From: Peromyscus leucopus
Taxonomy: Eukaryota; Chordata; Mammalia; Rodentia; Cricetidae
Assembly: GCF_004664715.2 (NCBI RefSeq)
Contig: NC_051075.1
Coordinates: 88,282,709 to 88,346,708 of the forward strand
Reading direction: 5' to 3'
DNA: 64,000 nt
Each line of letters opens with the position of its first letter. Position 1 is the stretch's first letter. This document shows positions 1-10,811 of this stretch, in pieces. A model generated the notes under the pieces. It searched no databases, had not been told where the DNA came from, and was given only the letters and a program-made list of their open reading frames with translations. The position numbers and the translations under genes are program-made.

Positions 1-139
1 CTGTGAGTTAATTTATCAATATTTTGCATTATCCTAAGGACTGTGTTGCCTTGTACATAACAATGAAGCATCAATCAAATAACACAAAAAGCCATGGGTC
101 CAAGCAAAGCCCATTAAAAACATCCAAGTCAGGACTTAC

Positions 140-288
140 CATCCCCAGTCTCTGCACAGAGCTGTAAACCCAAATTATTCTGTGGGTTAATCACCCAATG
201 GTTGCTGGTCACAGTGATATCGAAGACAAGCCAACCCACATCCAAAGCTTGCGTCTTCCTCGTGTCCAACAGGAAAAGATCCGCATCC
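140..288 (-). CDS. Bmp5: Bmp5 coding exon 3 (prodomain part)
   Basis: This 149-nt exon encodes part of the prodomain of bone morphogenetic protein 5, a secreted TGF-beta-superfamily ligand of skeletal and soft-tissue development. On the minus strand it starts after a pyrimidine-rich tract ending in AG at 290-289 and ends before a consensus GTAAGT donor at 139-134. It opens with the last base of a split Arg codon, then reads 49 whole codons beginning [11 protein letters not shown] and ending [10 protein letters not shown], then one base of the next Gly codon. The internal stretch [18 protein letters not shown] is diagnostic of the BMP5/6/7 group, and the LCAET variant fits BMP5 rather than BMP6 or BMP7. 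Frame and phase match exon 2 at 13903..14095. The region lies upstream of the furin site and the mature ligand, whose exons are outside the window to the left. Identification is from family knowledge; paralogue assignment is confident. Confidence 0.97.
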
Positions 289-2033
289 CTAAAAAGAAAG
301 GAATGAAAAAAATAAATGAAAGTTTTGAGTGAAGACCATAATTTCTCCTATGAAAGTGAAAACATTTCAAAAGCACTTTTAAAGTAACCAGAGTTAAAGA
401 ACAAGGAGACAGGGGACTCTAATGATGAACAGTAAGACATTGCTACCTCGCAACCCAAACCTGGAACCTATTAGGGATATCTGAAAGTAATTTCTATTTT
501 TCTGTTTCTCATTGTCATTTCATGCTAACTTAATGGCCTTAATTTGGTCCCTGGTCATCATCAGGGCTCCCTCCAACCAATCTGTTAGTACCCCTTAAAA
601 ACAGAAAAGAAAAATTATTAAAATGAATTGAGACAGAAACAAAAGTAGCTGCTCCAATTTGGATGAATGCAGACTCTCAGAGGAGCCTGGAGAGGGGATG
701 TGTCAGCATCTGTTTTAGGGATAATGGTTGTATACTTTACATTTTTAATATAATGCTTTTATGGGTAGTGAAGTCCAGAAGGAGTCACTAAGGGTGCCAC
801 TTCATGAAGAGGTCAGTCTCATGAGTGGAGAGGTGCAGCCCACTGTGGCATGCTTTCACGTCCTCTGTGAGTCGACATTCCCTTCCAACAATCATGGCAG
901 TGAACAGAAGTGCATTATGCACTAGTACAATCTGAACGATACGACAATTAATATTTGTGAATAGATCTTGAATCTTGACAGTGCTATTATGTTACAAACA
1001 TATGTTTGTTGATTATAGAGAATGGCTTTATCTGTTCCTTCCCGACTACCACCGGACAGCGAGCTAAATGTAGCCTGCTCCTGGCATTTCATCTTTAAGT
1101 TGTCATTTTACATTAATGGAATTGGGGCTCAGATTAATCAGTTGTAAAACACCAAAACTCCTCCAACCTAAAGTAAAAACAACAACAAAAAAAACACTAA
1201 TATCATTTTTAAATGGACTTTCCTACTGTTCTGAATCTTTTAAAAAGCATACTGTATAAAGAGAAAAGTAAAGCTATGCCATAAGAAGTTGTATAATGGC
1301 ACTTCAGAGGCATCTCAAAAATACAGAAAAGAAATTTTGTATAAGTCAGACACAGAAATTAATTTAGAAAAACTGAAAGTTGAAATATTTTTAATGAACA
1401 TGAAGGTGAAACTCCACGTCAATATTTTCGATATTTTAAGCACTGTATATTCATTTCTTCAATTTTACTTGATCTATACTATTCACTCAGTAACCAGAGA
1501 AATTAAAATAAGTGACTATGAGAGTCAAATCATCTAGTTACCTAATATTACACTGTAAATCCGCAAAATTCATAGAAAGGCTGCAGACACTGAGATTCGA
1601 TGCGGGATGTAGTTTGGCAGATCACAGACTTCTGATGAGCAGGAAGGGCAGGGCAGGAAAGAGTCACACAGTACCACTTGAGTGTTCAGGACCCATTTTA
1701 TCCATTCCCCTTAGACAATGTCAATCAATTGTTTTCCTTTCCTAACTTGAGAAGGCCATCAAATGTATAGAATAAGTAAAATCTAAGAAAATAGGGATTG
1801 CCCTTAGTGTTGAGCTAGTTGACTAGCATCTCTGAAGTTGTAATCTTTTTAACTAACTACATTGCTTACTTCCTAAATAGGAGTCATTGTGTCTTGGAAA
1901 AGACTCAAGGGCTACACAGATTTCAAGACAGCTCTCTTTTGAAATATGATATAGTGCCCCAATCATTTCTTCAAAACTGATAACTCCATCTATTGAAGCA
2001 CTTGAAAAACAATAAAAAGAGATGGCTTTGTGT

Positions 2034-2106
2034 ATATTATGTATGTATGAATGTATGTATACATGTTTGTATACACGTGTTTGTATACATGTTTGTATAC
2101 ACATAA
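2034..2106. repeat. Imperfect TATG/TGTATACA microsatellite
   Basis: Alternating TATG and TTTGTATACA-like units run for about 70 bp beside a degenerate B4 SINE. It is simple sequence; short reading frames here in both directions are a by-product of repeats lacking stops. Confidence 0.8.
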
Positions 2107-2159
2107 ATGCTTGTGCATGCATTTGGAAACCTAAATTTGGCCTTCTTCAATCACTCTCC

Positions 2160-2405
2160 ACTTTATTTTCTGAGATGGGGTCTGTTGCTCGGCCAGAGAC
2201 CCCTGATTCTAAGAAGTCAGTTAGGGTGGTCCAGAGTTGATCTTGTTTCTGACCCTCAGTACTGGGACTGTAGCTGGGCATCACTGCACCCAGCTTTTTA
2301 CTTTTATTTTGTTAACATGGGTATGGGGATCCAAACTTGAGTATTCAAGCTTATGTGTTAAACACGGCGCCAACAGAGATATCTCCCCAGAGTCCTCACA
2401 AGGGG
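2160..2405 (-). repeat. Degenerate B4-type (B1+ID) SINE
   Basis: Read on the plus strand this is the reverse complement of a B4-like SINE. It has a gagatggggtct B1-like start, then a ctgggactgtagctgggcatcactgcacc segment matching the B1 A/B-box region, and a terminal ID-like part ending in atctccccag. It is strongly diverged, so its limits are approximate. Confidence 0.6.
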
Positions 2406-3112
2406 TAATTTTGATAGGTTAAATTAACAAAATTCTATAGATAGCCATTTAGGTGATATTTTCTATTATTTTAAAACTGTATTACAACATCTTTTCAAAA
2501 AATAAAAAGTACCATCCAAGGTCAAGTCACAAATCTTTCTAACATGTCCATTATCAGTAATAACTATAGACTTAATGCATATGTTTAGAAGGGAAATCAT
2601 ACCACAGGATGACGTGTGCAAGCTCTAAATGTCTGCATTTCACTGATACAAATTGCAATACACTAATCTGTAAAGTGTGGTTTCAAAAATCCATTTAGTC
2701 TAGTTTACCTCTGAAGAATTATATTTAATTGATTTCATTAGCATCAGTGTATTTTCCTAGTCTTGAACAAAACTATTTTATTCTTATAATTTCTTTTATT
2801 TCTCCTTTCTCTCTTAATACAAAAAATTTCTATATTGCCTTCATACAATGAAATTCGCTTCAGGATCATTAAGTATATCATCAGTGAACACAATGGCAGC
2901 TATTCTGTGATTTCATTCATGCAATTCCATTCATGATTGTAACTTAAAATAAACCCTCTCTAAGTCTATACAAAATTAGGTGTGAATTCCTTTGAAGTAT
3001 AAAATTTCTCTACCGTGAACTTTTATCACCAGGAAGAGTAGAAAAGTCTAATCATTTCCTCTGAACAGTCTAAAATAAACCTGTTACTCCGTCTCACTGT
3101 TTTCATTTGACA

Positions 3113-3172
3113 TTTTTTCCTGAACCTAGGACCTCATGCATGCTAGTCAAGAGCTCTACCACGGTGCCGGTA
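3113..3172 (-). repeat. ID/B4 SINE fragment
   Basis: A 60-bp stretch including gacctcatgcatgctag and gagctctaccac is the reverse complement of the tRNA-Ala-derived ID head found alone or in B4 SINEs. No poly-A or duplication is visible, so it is an old fragment. Confidence 0.6.
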
Positions 3173-3585
3173 CTTTGACTGAAAAAGAATAAATTCTCGT
3201 TTTAAGGTGGCCACACTTTTAGTTGTTTGCTATAGCAACTTCAAGAATTCAATACACTCACTTACTTGGAAGTTTTCACACATGAAATGGAGAGTTCACT
3301 AATGTAAAATCCCTAAGGAAAGCAGAAAGAAAGAAAGCATGTCTTTAAGATCCTTGAGCAGTGAGGTTATCAATGGATGATAGAAAAAATAAATGGAGTT
3401 TTAGAAATCTAATTGCAATTGGCTGCGAAGTGAATGAGGAAGTGGAAGGATTAGAAAGAGGAACCAGCATGGAATTTGGGGGACTAAGTGGCTACAGAAT
3501 CAGGTAGGAGCGGCTTTTTATTAAATAATTACATAATATTGCTTATAGGATGGTTTAAATACACCTTCACAAGACAAAGTATTTA

Positions 3586-3587
<2 letters not shown>

Positions 3588-3616
<29 letters not shown>

Positions 3617-3725
3617 GGTTTTTTGAGACAGGGTTTCTCTGTAGCCCAGGCTGGCTTCAAACTCACAGAGCTGCCTCTGCCTCACCAGTGATGGGATTAA
3701 AGGCGTGCGCCACCACCGCCCAGCT
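3588..3725 (-). repeat. B1 SINE with internal deletion
   Basis: A long T run leads into gagacagggtttctctgtag and ends in ccaccaccgcccagct, a reverse-complement B1. The central stretch between the first gtag and cccaggctgg is missing compared with the other B1s here. Flanking aagtattta (3577-3585) and aagcattta (3726-3734) are a probable target-site duplication with one mismatch. Confidence 0.93.
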
Positions 3726-4130
3726 AAGCATTTATCATTTTAACACAAGATAAATTAAGGTGGACAATATTGAATATCCCCTAAAGTCAGCATGTACTTA
3801 ATTATCTGTCCATAGCACCACACTTGGAGTTCAAATACAAAATTTCTTTATAAATCAAATCACTTGACAAGAGGTAATGGGTAAGATAATATAGTTACTT
3901 TTGATAATAAACTAACAATTATAGTAATATTTATACTGCTCTTATTTTTTGTACTCTTTTTCCCTTGCAATAGATGGCATCTCCAGTTATATTTTGCTGC
4001 ATTGTTTTATGAAGAATAGTGTGTGGCTTGTGGATAATATATTTTCTTGCTTACTTTTAAGTACAATTGATACATATTTCACATTGGTATTTTCCATCCA
4101 CTTAAGCAGAGGTATAATATTTTGGGGTCC

Positions 4131-4812
4131 TCTATTTCTTAGTTTCCATTGCTGTGATAAAACATGGTGACCAAAAGAAACTTGGGAGGAAAGGATTTAT
4201 TTCACTACACTATCATATCACCATCCATGATGGAAAGAAGTCAGGGCAGACTGATGCATGAGTAGGCTTTTTGGACCCCACTACCTATGGTGGGACATCT
4301 CTCACAGCCTTGAGGCAAGGGGAGGGGCTTGGACCTGCCTCTGCTAGATGTACCTCCCCATGGGAGGCCTTACCATACCTCCTTGTAGGAGGGAATGAAG
4401 CTGAGTTGGGAGGGGGAGACTGGAGGGGTGGGAGGAGGGAAGAGGGGGTCTTTGATTGGTATGTTAAAATGAATTTAAAAAAAAAAAACTTAATTAAAAA
4501 AAAAAGTCAGGGCAGAAGCTCAAACAGGGCAGAAACCTGGAGGCAGGAGGTGATGCAGAGGCCATGGGGGTGGGAGCTGCTTATAGTCTTGCTCCTTGTA
4601 GCTTGCTCAGCCTGCTTTCTGACAGCACCCACCAGCCCAGGGGAGGCAACACTCACAGTGAACTGACCCCTTTCACGTCAATCATCAACCAAGAAAGTGT
4701 GCCACACAGGCTTGGTCAAAAGCCAATCTGATAGGAACATTTTTTCAGTTTCGGTTTCCTCTTCCAAAATGGCTCTCACTTGTGGCAAATTGATATGAAA
4801 CTAGCCAGCACA
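4131..4812 (-). mobile_element. Solo LTR-like repeat, split by an L1 insertion
   Basis: The outer parts (4131..4250 and 4504..4812) form one element matching the repeat at 49085..49495. Shared landmarks are tttcttagtttccattgctgtgataaaac at the left, ggaggcaggagg, cttgctcagcctgctttct, and the end ctagccagcaca. The better copy has TG...CA ends and a 5-bp duplication, typical of the ERVL/MaLR class. This copy is more diverged, its left boundary is approximate, and I see no intact duplication. The family name is unverified. Confidence 0.65.
4251..4503 (+). mobile_element. 5'-truncated L1 (3' UTR only), nested in LTR
   Basis: This 250-bp insert is an L1 3'-UTR end: catgggaggccttacc, a G-rich tract, a ttggtatgttaaaatg terminus and A-rich tails. 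It is bounded by the 13-bp duplication aagtcagggcaga at 4238-4250 and 4504-4516. The host LTR sequence resumes seamlessly after it, so the L1 is younger than the LTR. Confidence 0.85.
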
Positions 4813-5140
4813 GTCTGAAGTGACACACGGTAAGTATACTTTCCCAAAGCCAGGCATGATAACTCTCAAGGGAAATTATGCAAATGCCTTTAGGAAATTC
4901 ATTTAAAATCTATACTTAAAATTTTGGATCTGTGAATTAATTCATTTCTTTAAACTTTAGGAAAATTTGTTGATACATTTCTCATAATGGATTTTAACCC
5001 CTAAGTCAAATTAGGATAACAATATTAATTTGAAATATCACAAAGAAGTAAAACTATCTATATAATCAATAATGATGGATAATGTAAGAAATTTACCTGA
5101 TTGCCGAACATTACGTAGATATACAGATCTCAATCTTTCT

Positions 5141-5282
5141 CTATATATATATGTATAATAATTAACTAAGATATATTATAAAATTGGTAAATTTACTATA
5201 TAATTTAATATATTATCCAATAATATATTATTAATATATAAATAGATATATTGTATGGGATATATATATATATATATATATC
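5141..5282. repeat. AT-rich/(TA)n low-complexity tract
   Basis: About 140 bp are almost purely A and T, with alternating TA blocks at both ends, the longest just before 5281. It probably is length-polymorphic and prone to melting. Confidence 0.85.
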
Positions 5283-5319
5283 AGTTGATTTACTTCTTGT
5301 TGGGACAGAAAACCCTCTG

Positions 5320-5590
5320 AGGGAGAAAGCATTCCTTTGGTTTACAATTTAAGGAGACACAGTGAATTACGGCAGTGTAGGGAAGACGTGGCTGCAGGAA
5401 CATGCTCTGGTTGGTCACGTTCAATCCACAATAGTGGATCAAAGCGCAGACAGGAAGTGAGGCTGATTGAGCCTTGAGGCCCACCCCCATTCCTCCTCTT
5501 AATTCAGCAGCATGCCCCCTCCTTCCTTCATTTCCTACCAAAACAAACTTACCAGCTGAAGGACAAGAGTTCAAACACATGATCCTAGAA
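5320..5590. repeat. Diverged rodent interspersed repeat, class uncertain
   Basis: Phrases such as ggagacacagtgaattacggcag and a mid-block with gtcacgttcaatccacaat resemble a common rodent LTR-type repeat that I cannot name with certainty. It directly abuts the solo LTR at 5597. Boundaries are approximate. Confidence 0.35.
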
Positions 5591-5596
5591 GGGACA

Positions 5597-5962
5597 TGTG
5601 GGATGACTCATCCCTAACAGGCTTGAGGGCCAGCCGGCCTAAACAAGTAAAAAAGATACTTTCTGAGAGCCAGCCTGGATCTGCCTAAGGGCCTTAGCAA
5701 CAGCAGCTGAAAAATGATCTGGAAATGACCTGGACCAATGAGAGGCAGCCATGTCACACCAGCAGATGCATATTTATCAGACTTCCCCCCAGGGAAGGGT
5801 GGAAAATATATAAGACTTGCCTCTAACTGAATAAACTGAGCTTGTTGTTTCAACATTCTCCAGGATTGTTGTTTTGACATTCTCCCAGAGTCTGTGTGCC
5901 GTTGACTCTGCGCCAACTTGACCCCCACCCCCAAAGGGAACAACAGCAAGGACCCTGCTACA
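5597..5962 (+). mobile_element. Solo LTR, ERVK-type, with 6-bp duplication
   Basis: The 366-bp element starts TGTGGGATG and ends TGCTACA, giving canonical TG...CA termini. It is bounded by perfect 6-bp copies of gggaca at 5591-5596 and 5963-5968. A TATA-like atatataag lies near 5808-5816 and a poly-A signal AATAAA at 5830-5835, giving plus orientation and a U3-R-U5 layout. A 6-bp duplication is typical of class II (ERVK) integrases. No internal retroviral coding region is present, so this is a recombined solo LTR in antisense to Bmp5. Confidence 0.82.
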
Positions 5963-6571
5963 GGGACATGTTATAGTAAAACAAAGTGTGGTCAAGGGAA
6001 GCTTGGAGACACTGCCAGAACATTGGCCATTCTACTTCATCTCTACAGTGTACTCTGATGTCTCCATATTTCCCAAGCTTTTTAGAATTGAAACTATTTC
6101 ATCTTCTTTCACAACATATCTCCTTGAATAACTTATCAAGCCTAGGAAAAACATAACTCACACTTCCATATCACAGTCCATGACGCAAGGAAATCAGGTC
6201 AGGGACTCAACTGGCAACATAATCAATTACCAAACAAAAGACATGATGTCTCTTCACATAAACATCACCACCACGGAAATGAGGAAGTAATCAACGATTC
6301 TAGTATTGAGCACATTAACAAAATATGTCACAATAATAAATGATAATTCTGATTTTTTTTGTCTTAAAGTTAAAAGTTTACCCAGTCCCAATGGAAACAT
6401 CTACAAAACACTCCCACACCTAAGACTCAGCGAACACTGCCGAAGAGGGAACTGAAAGACTGTAAAAGATAGAGGAGCAGGGAGTTTGCTGTGAGATGGT
6501 GTCTCCTAGTAACACCAGAATCTATACCCATAAAGTCTCACCACGCCTAAACATGAGCTGTACAAGGATGA

Positions 6572-7071
6572 CACCCATGGACATGCCAGTGTGGATGGGG
6601 GGAAGCCACGGACATGCCAGTGTGGATGGGGGAAAGCCACAGACATGCCAGTGTGGATGGGGGGAAAGCCACGGACATGCCAGTGTGGATGGGGGAAAGC
6701 CACGGACATGCTAGTGTGGATGGGAGAAGCCACGGACATGCCAGTGTGGATGGGGGAAAACCATAAACATGCTAGTGTGGATGGGGAAAGCCACGGACAT
6801 GCCAGTGTGGATGGGGGAAAGCTACAGACATGCCAGTGTGGATGGGGGAAAGCCACGGACATGCCAGTGTGGATGGCGGAAAGCCACGGACATGCTAGTG
6901 TGGATGGGGAAAGCCACGGACATGCCAGTGTGGATGGGGGAAAGCTACAGACATGCCAGTGTGGATGGGGGAAAGCCACGGACATGCCAGTGTGGATGGG
7001 GGAAAGTCACGGACATGCCAGTGTGGATGGGGGAAAGTCACGGACATGCCAGTGTGGATGGGGAAAGCCCC
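6572..7071. repeat. 31-bp minisatellite, 16 copies, with higher-order unit
   Basis: Sixteen copies of a unit centred on ggacatgccagtgtggatgg are arranged head to tail, with a usual period of 31 bp (some 30-34). Units differ by gcc/gct before agtg, by cac/tac after agc, and by the length of the G run. A block of four units beginning at 6771 recurs at 6894, an exact offset of 123 bp that is also seen for the gctacag variant (6821 and 6944). The unit lacks stop codons in several frames, which creates long overlapping reading frames on both strands; I regard these as non-coding. Confidence 0.96.
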
Positions 7072-7282
7072 CAAGGCCTCAATGCTACACAATGAACAGA
7101 CAACAAAGACATGCCGAGGATGGGAGAAATAGCTTTTCCTGGGAAGAGCACACCAGTTGGTTATTCGATACCAAACAGTCAGCCCTGAAAACATACATAT
7201 AAGAACATTATATAAACTAGTGGGTTATATTTAGGAATATAAACACATTATACATACATATATATCATATTGTTACATATAT

Positions 7283-7411
7283 GCATGTAACAACAGTGCA
7301 AAAAGAGGCCATGAATTTGGAAGATAGCAAGGAGTGGTATATGGGAAGGCTTGAAGGGAGAAGAAGGAAGGGGAAAATAATATAATTATATTATAATCTC
7401 AAAATAAAAAA
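7283..7411 (+). mobile_element. L1 3'-end fragment
   Basis: The sequence runs gcatgtaacaac, gaggccatgaatttgg, a purine-rich block, then attataatctcaaaataaa. The same order occurs at 45760..45925. This is the terminal 3' UTR of a rodent L1 subfamily, 5'-truncated, in plus orientation. Confidence 0.65.
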
Positions 7412-7588
7412 AATACGAGGGAAAGGTTAAAGTTTAGATTGTTTACTGATTAATGTTTTCAGATGACCCTAATTTCATACAAAACAAACATGGACTTTTA
7501 AAATTCTGAAAATCATGAGTATCATTGTTATAGAATATCTGATTCTATAATGTGTTTCAAATATTTAGATAAAAAAATTGGTCAAGCA

Positions 7589-7726
7589 ACCAGGCATGGT
7601 AGCACATGCCTTTAATCCCAGCACTCAGGAGGCAGAGACAGGAAGATCTCTGTGAGTATGAGGCCAGCCTCATCTACGTAATGAGTTTCAGGCCAGCCAA
7701 GGCCACACAGACCCTGTCTTTAAAAA
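7589..7726 (+). repeat. B1 SINE
   Basis: It begins accaggcatggtagcacatg, continues through the cctttaatcccagcactc B1 box and ends in accctgtctttaaaaaaag. It is moderately diverged with a short A-rich tail. Confidence 0.93.
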
Positions 7727-7836
7727 AAGGTAAAAGAGTAATATTAACTGAAATTAATGGAAATCATTATTCAAATAATTTTTAAGTTGGATTTCTATTG
7801 AGAAAATCATTATTTTTACATTGTAGGGTTTTAGAT

Positions 7837-7848
7837 TAGATAGATAGT

Positions 7849-7913
<65 letters not shown>

Positions 7914-7914
7914 T
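7837..7914. repeat. (GATA)n microsatellite
   Basis: About 19 tetranucleotide copies, mostly perfect, sit directly at the poly-A side of the adjoining minus-strand B1. It therefore probably grew out of that SINE's tail. Confidence 0.96.
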
Positions 7915-8063
7915 TGGTTTTTTGAGACAGGGTTTCTCTGTGTAGTTTTAGTGCCTGTCCTGGATCTTGCTCTGTAGACCAGGCTGGCCTTGAACTCACA
8001 GAGATTCGTCTGGCTCTGCCTCCTGAGTGCTGGGACTAAAGGCATGCACCAATGCCACCCGGT
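7915..8063 (-). repeat. B1 SINE
   Basis: This is a reverse-complement B1 from gagacagggtttctctgtgtag to gcatgcaccaatgccacccgg, with a GATA expansion at its tail side. Confidence 0.95.
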
Positions 8064-8404
8064 TCAATAAATTTTTAATATTTAGTAAATTGTCAAATAT
8101 CATTATACCCTATTTTACTCTGCAAAAGAATTTTTAATTGTTTATGTGCTACCCAGTAAATATACAGAAGTTCCTCCAAGTCAATAAGAAAAAAAGGAGA
8201 TAAAATTATTTCACAGACAGTCCAATCATTTTTCAACCCCCAGAAAATGGACACTGTGCCCAGGGTGACTTCTCCAGAGCTCAGGAAAATGTGGTGTGTC
8301 TTACGATCCACCTGAGAAACCTTCAGGGAAAAATCAAAAGATTCGCTGTTTTCTGAACCACATCATTTCCACATTCATGTTTATAGTTTAAATCTTCCAA
8401 TGCA

Positions 8405-8655
8405 GCAGAACTTCCTAACCTTGGAAATATGAACATTTGGGATCAGATCATTATTTGTTGGTTAAGAGAGATGCCCTGGGTCTTCTAGAAGGTTTAGCAG
8501 GAAGCTCTATGAAAATTCAGCATATGCGCACATTCAATGCCAGTGGTGTACACAACAGCTCCCACACCATCCCCACTATTGAGACAACCAAAATTACCCT
8601 CAGACATTGACAAATGGTCCCTAGGGAGCCATGTGGCCCTAGCTGAGAACCACTG
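8405..8655 (-). mobile_element. MER5A-like hAT-Charlie DNA transposon fossil
   Basis: The reverse complement begins CAGTGGTTCTCAGC and carries the MER5A landmarks: an internal segment around cagacattgacaaatg on the plus strand, gggatcagatcattatttgttg, and ggtttagcaggaagctct. The opposite end, cttcctaacc, is the decayed inverted terminal repeat. It is an old, pre-rodent mammalian element; the 8-bp target duplication is no longer clear. Confidence 0.78.
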
Positions 8656-9054
8656 ATATAATAAAGCTTGATCCCTGTATACTAAGAAATGTAAGCTGTG
8701 TTTGAGGGCTGTCTGTCCTGGACAGAGTCAGCACAGCCTCCTCTGAGGACTCTGCTCTGCTCTCCTCAAGGGACCAGGAAATCTTCCAGTGTAGAAACTG
8801 TCAACATACATATATTTGGAAGAATGTCCACAAAAGAATTTCAAATCTGAAAGAAGCAAGAAGGGGTAGAGAGGGTGCAAAGGGAACTAGGATGAAGACA
8901 GCTGAACTAAACACACCAAGGAGGGGAGGAAGCTAATGATGGAGAGCGGTCAAGCCTAAAACCTTTACAAGGGATGACAGAAATTTATGTCCATACTAGG
9001 CATTAGGAAAAAATGTTGACTCCTAAAAAGCTCATTTTCTTTGGAAGTGGGGGC

Positions 9055-9055
<1 letters not shown>

Positions 9056-9102
<47 letters not shown>
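9056..9102. repeat. (TG)n microsatellite
   Basis: An uninterrupted TG dinucleotide run of about 23 repeats is capable of alternating purine-pyrimidine Z-form DNA. Confidence 0.97.
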
Positions 9103-9104
<2 letters not shown>

Positions 9105-9289
9105 ATTTCTAATTCAAACGTAGCACTTCAGTGCAGCATCAGACACAGTGAGTGGCCATTAAATGAACCATCACTACCTATTTTGCTGTTGATCATATCA
9201 TTTGTATATTATTTAATTAATTAGATATTTAGGCCTCTTAACATTTCAATGTATAATATTTTAAAGTTGAAATCCGCCCCTTCATCAGT

Positions 9290-9560
9290 CTATAAAAAGT
9301 TCCTATCCATCCTGAAAGGTAAGCCCCTAGAGCCCTCCCCTGAGGCTCCTCACCCACCCACATGAAGAACTCATTTCCTTTCATTCATGTTTCCACATCA
9401 CTTAGTGCATACTTACATCATAGTTCTTAGCACATTGTATTATTGTTATTAAAGTTGGTGTGAGGCAGGCTCTCCACATCCCGTGTCCCCCAGGCTATGA
9501 GCTTTTGAGATCTTATTTACTCTGCCTTAGGTCCTCTGTGCCTGCTCAACAAAAGCGTGC
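9290..9560 (+). repeat. Probable L2-type LINE 3' end
   Basis: The order ctgaggctcctcac, tagttcttagcacattgtatta, then a tctcc...cccaggctatgagct block resembles the 3' end of mammalian L2 elements. It is strongly diverged and needs a profile search. Confidence 0.4.
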
Positions 9561-10035
9561 GTGTGGCGCTCAGCTGCATGATCTGGAAAATTTAATAGTG
9601 TGGAAACCTCATTTCTCAATAATGTCAATATATGAGGTGTGACTGAAGAGTAGTGCATTCTATATGGAATTTGGAGCTGTTGGTTTTATATAAAACGATT
9701 AAAATAAATGAAATGATAGAAAAATGTGTTACCTCTTGAGAAGGAAAAATAAAGACTTGGATACCTATCAGAACACGTCTTCAAATTGCACACATTTAAA
9801 TATGTATAAGCATAAATAATGGATGTAAGAGATGGTAGGAATGAAATGTATAATGTAAAGAGTTGTAAGTTATATAGAATAAACAAGTGGGGATGCAGAT
9901 GATATAACAGCTCTGTCCACTTCTCAGTGTGATTACATGACACTGATGGAGGATTCACAGACTAGCTGGTTAATAGATCAGCTGGGGTCTCAAATGTGAA
10001 ACATATTCAAAATATCAGTCTGAATGATAGCGAGG

Positions 10036-10038
<3 letters not shown>

Positions 10039-10074
<36 letters not shown>
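10039..10074. repeat. (CA)n microsatellite
   Basis: A pure CA run of about 18 repeats. Confidence 0.97.
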
Positions 10075-10078
<4 letters not shown>

Positions 10079-10220
10079 CAGTACCTAGGGACGATGAGTT
10101 CCCATATAAGACAATGCATACATGCCATTAGAGACACTGAACTAAAAAGTGCAGATCATGAGGATTTCAATTACTTCTGAGTTTTACTGGAAATACTACA
10201 TTTAAAAAGTTACAAGTTTG

Positions 10221-10361
10221 GGCCGGGCGGCAGTGGCACACGCCTTTGATCCCAGCACTCGGGAGGTAGATTGTTGAGGCCAGCCTGGTCTACAGAGCAA
10301 GATCTAGGACGGGAACCAAAACTACACAGAGAAACCCTGTCTCGAAAAACCAAAAAAAAAA
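10221..10361 (+). repeat. B1 SINE with 17-bp target duplication
   Basis: It starts ggccgggcggcagtggcac and ends in ctcgaaaaaccaaa plus poly-A. It is flanked by perfect 17-bp copies of aaaaagttacaagtttg at 10204-10220 and 10362-10378, which marks L1-mediated insertion and a fairly recent age. Confidence 0.97.
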
Positions 10362-10470
10362 AAAAAGTTACAAGTTTGATGATGAAAACTTCGAGGGATG
10401 GCATATATTTTGAAAACATGAGATATTATTTTCTTTTCCTACCTCCATTTTAGTTATTTAAGGAACAGCA

Positions 10471-10477
10471 TGTGTGT

Positions 10478-10522
<45 letters not shown>
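10471..10522. repeat. (TG)n microsatellite
   Basis: A TG run interrupted once near its start by taag. Confidence 0.97.
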
Positions 10523-10524
<2 letters not shown>

Positions 10525-10811
10525 GAACAAGAGTAAATTATTTCAAAGATTTATTTGAATTTTAAAATTACTCTTGTATTACAATTCTTTCTGTTTTAAC
10601 TGTGATCATATAATGTGGAAATGAGGAGTTTTTAACTTGGTTCTTCTCTCACAGTATTAAAGTCAAATTAGTATGAAAAAATCAATAGAATAAATAAAGA
10701 GAATTATTTCTTAGTTCTCAGTGGGGAAAAATTCCTTCCACAGCTTGAGAAATACAAGAGAGACTTATTTTAAATCCTGATATTTTGATGCTGGTCCTTC
10801 TTACTGAGGAG

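Noticed and set aside
4271..4666. A 131-codon frame
   Set aside because: It crosses the L1 3' end, its A tail and the host LTR, so it is a chance frame over two transposable elements.
5597..5962. Possible remnant of a longer provirus
   Set aside because: The target duplication directly flanks a single LTR, so the internal region was lost by LTR recombination and no viral gene remains here.
6506..7202. Long reading frames (up to about 200 codons) on both strands over the minisatellite
   Set aside because: The 31-bp unit lacks stops in several frames, so frames open on both strands at once. There is no signal peptide, domain or codon bias, and the region is deep in an intron.
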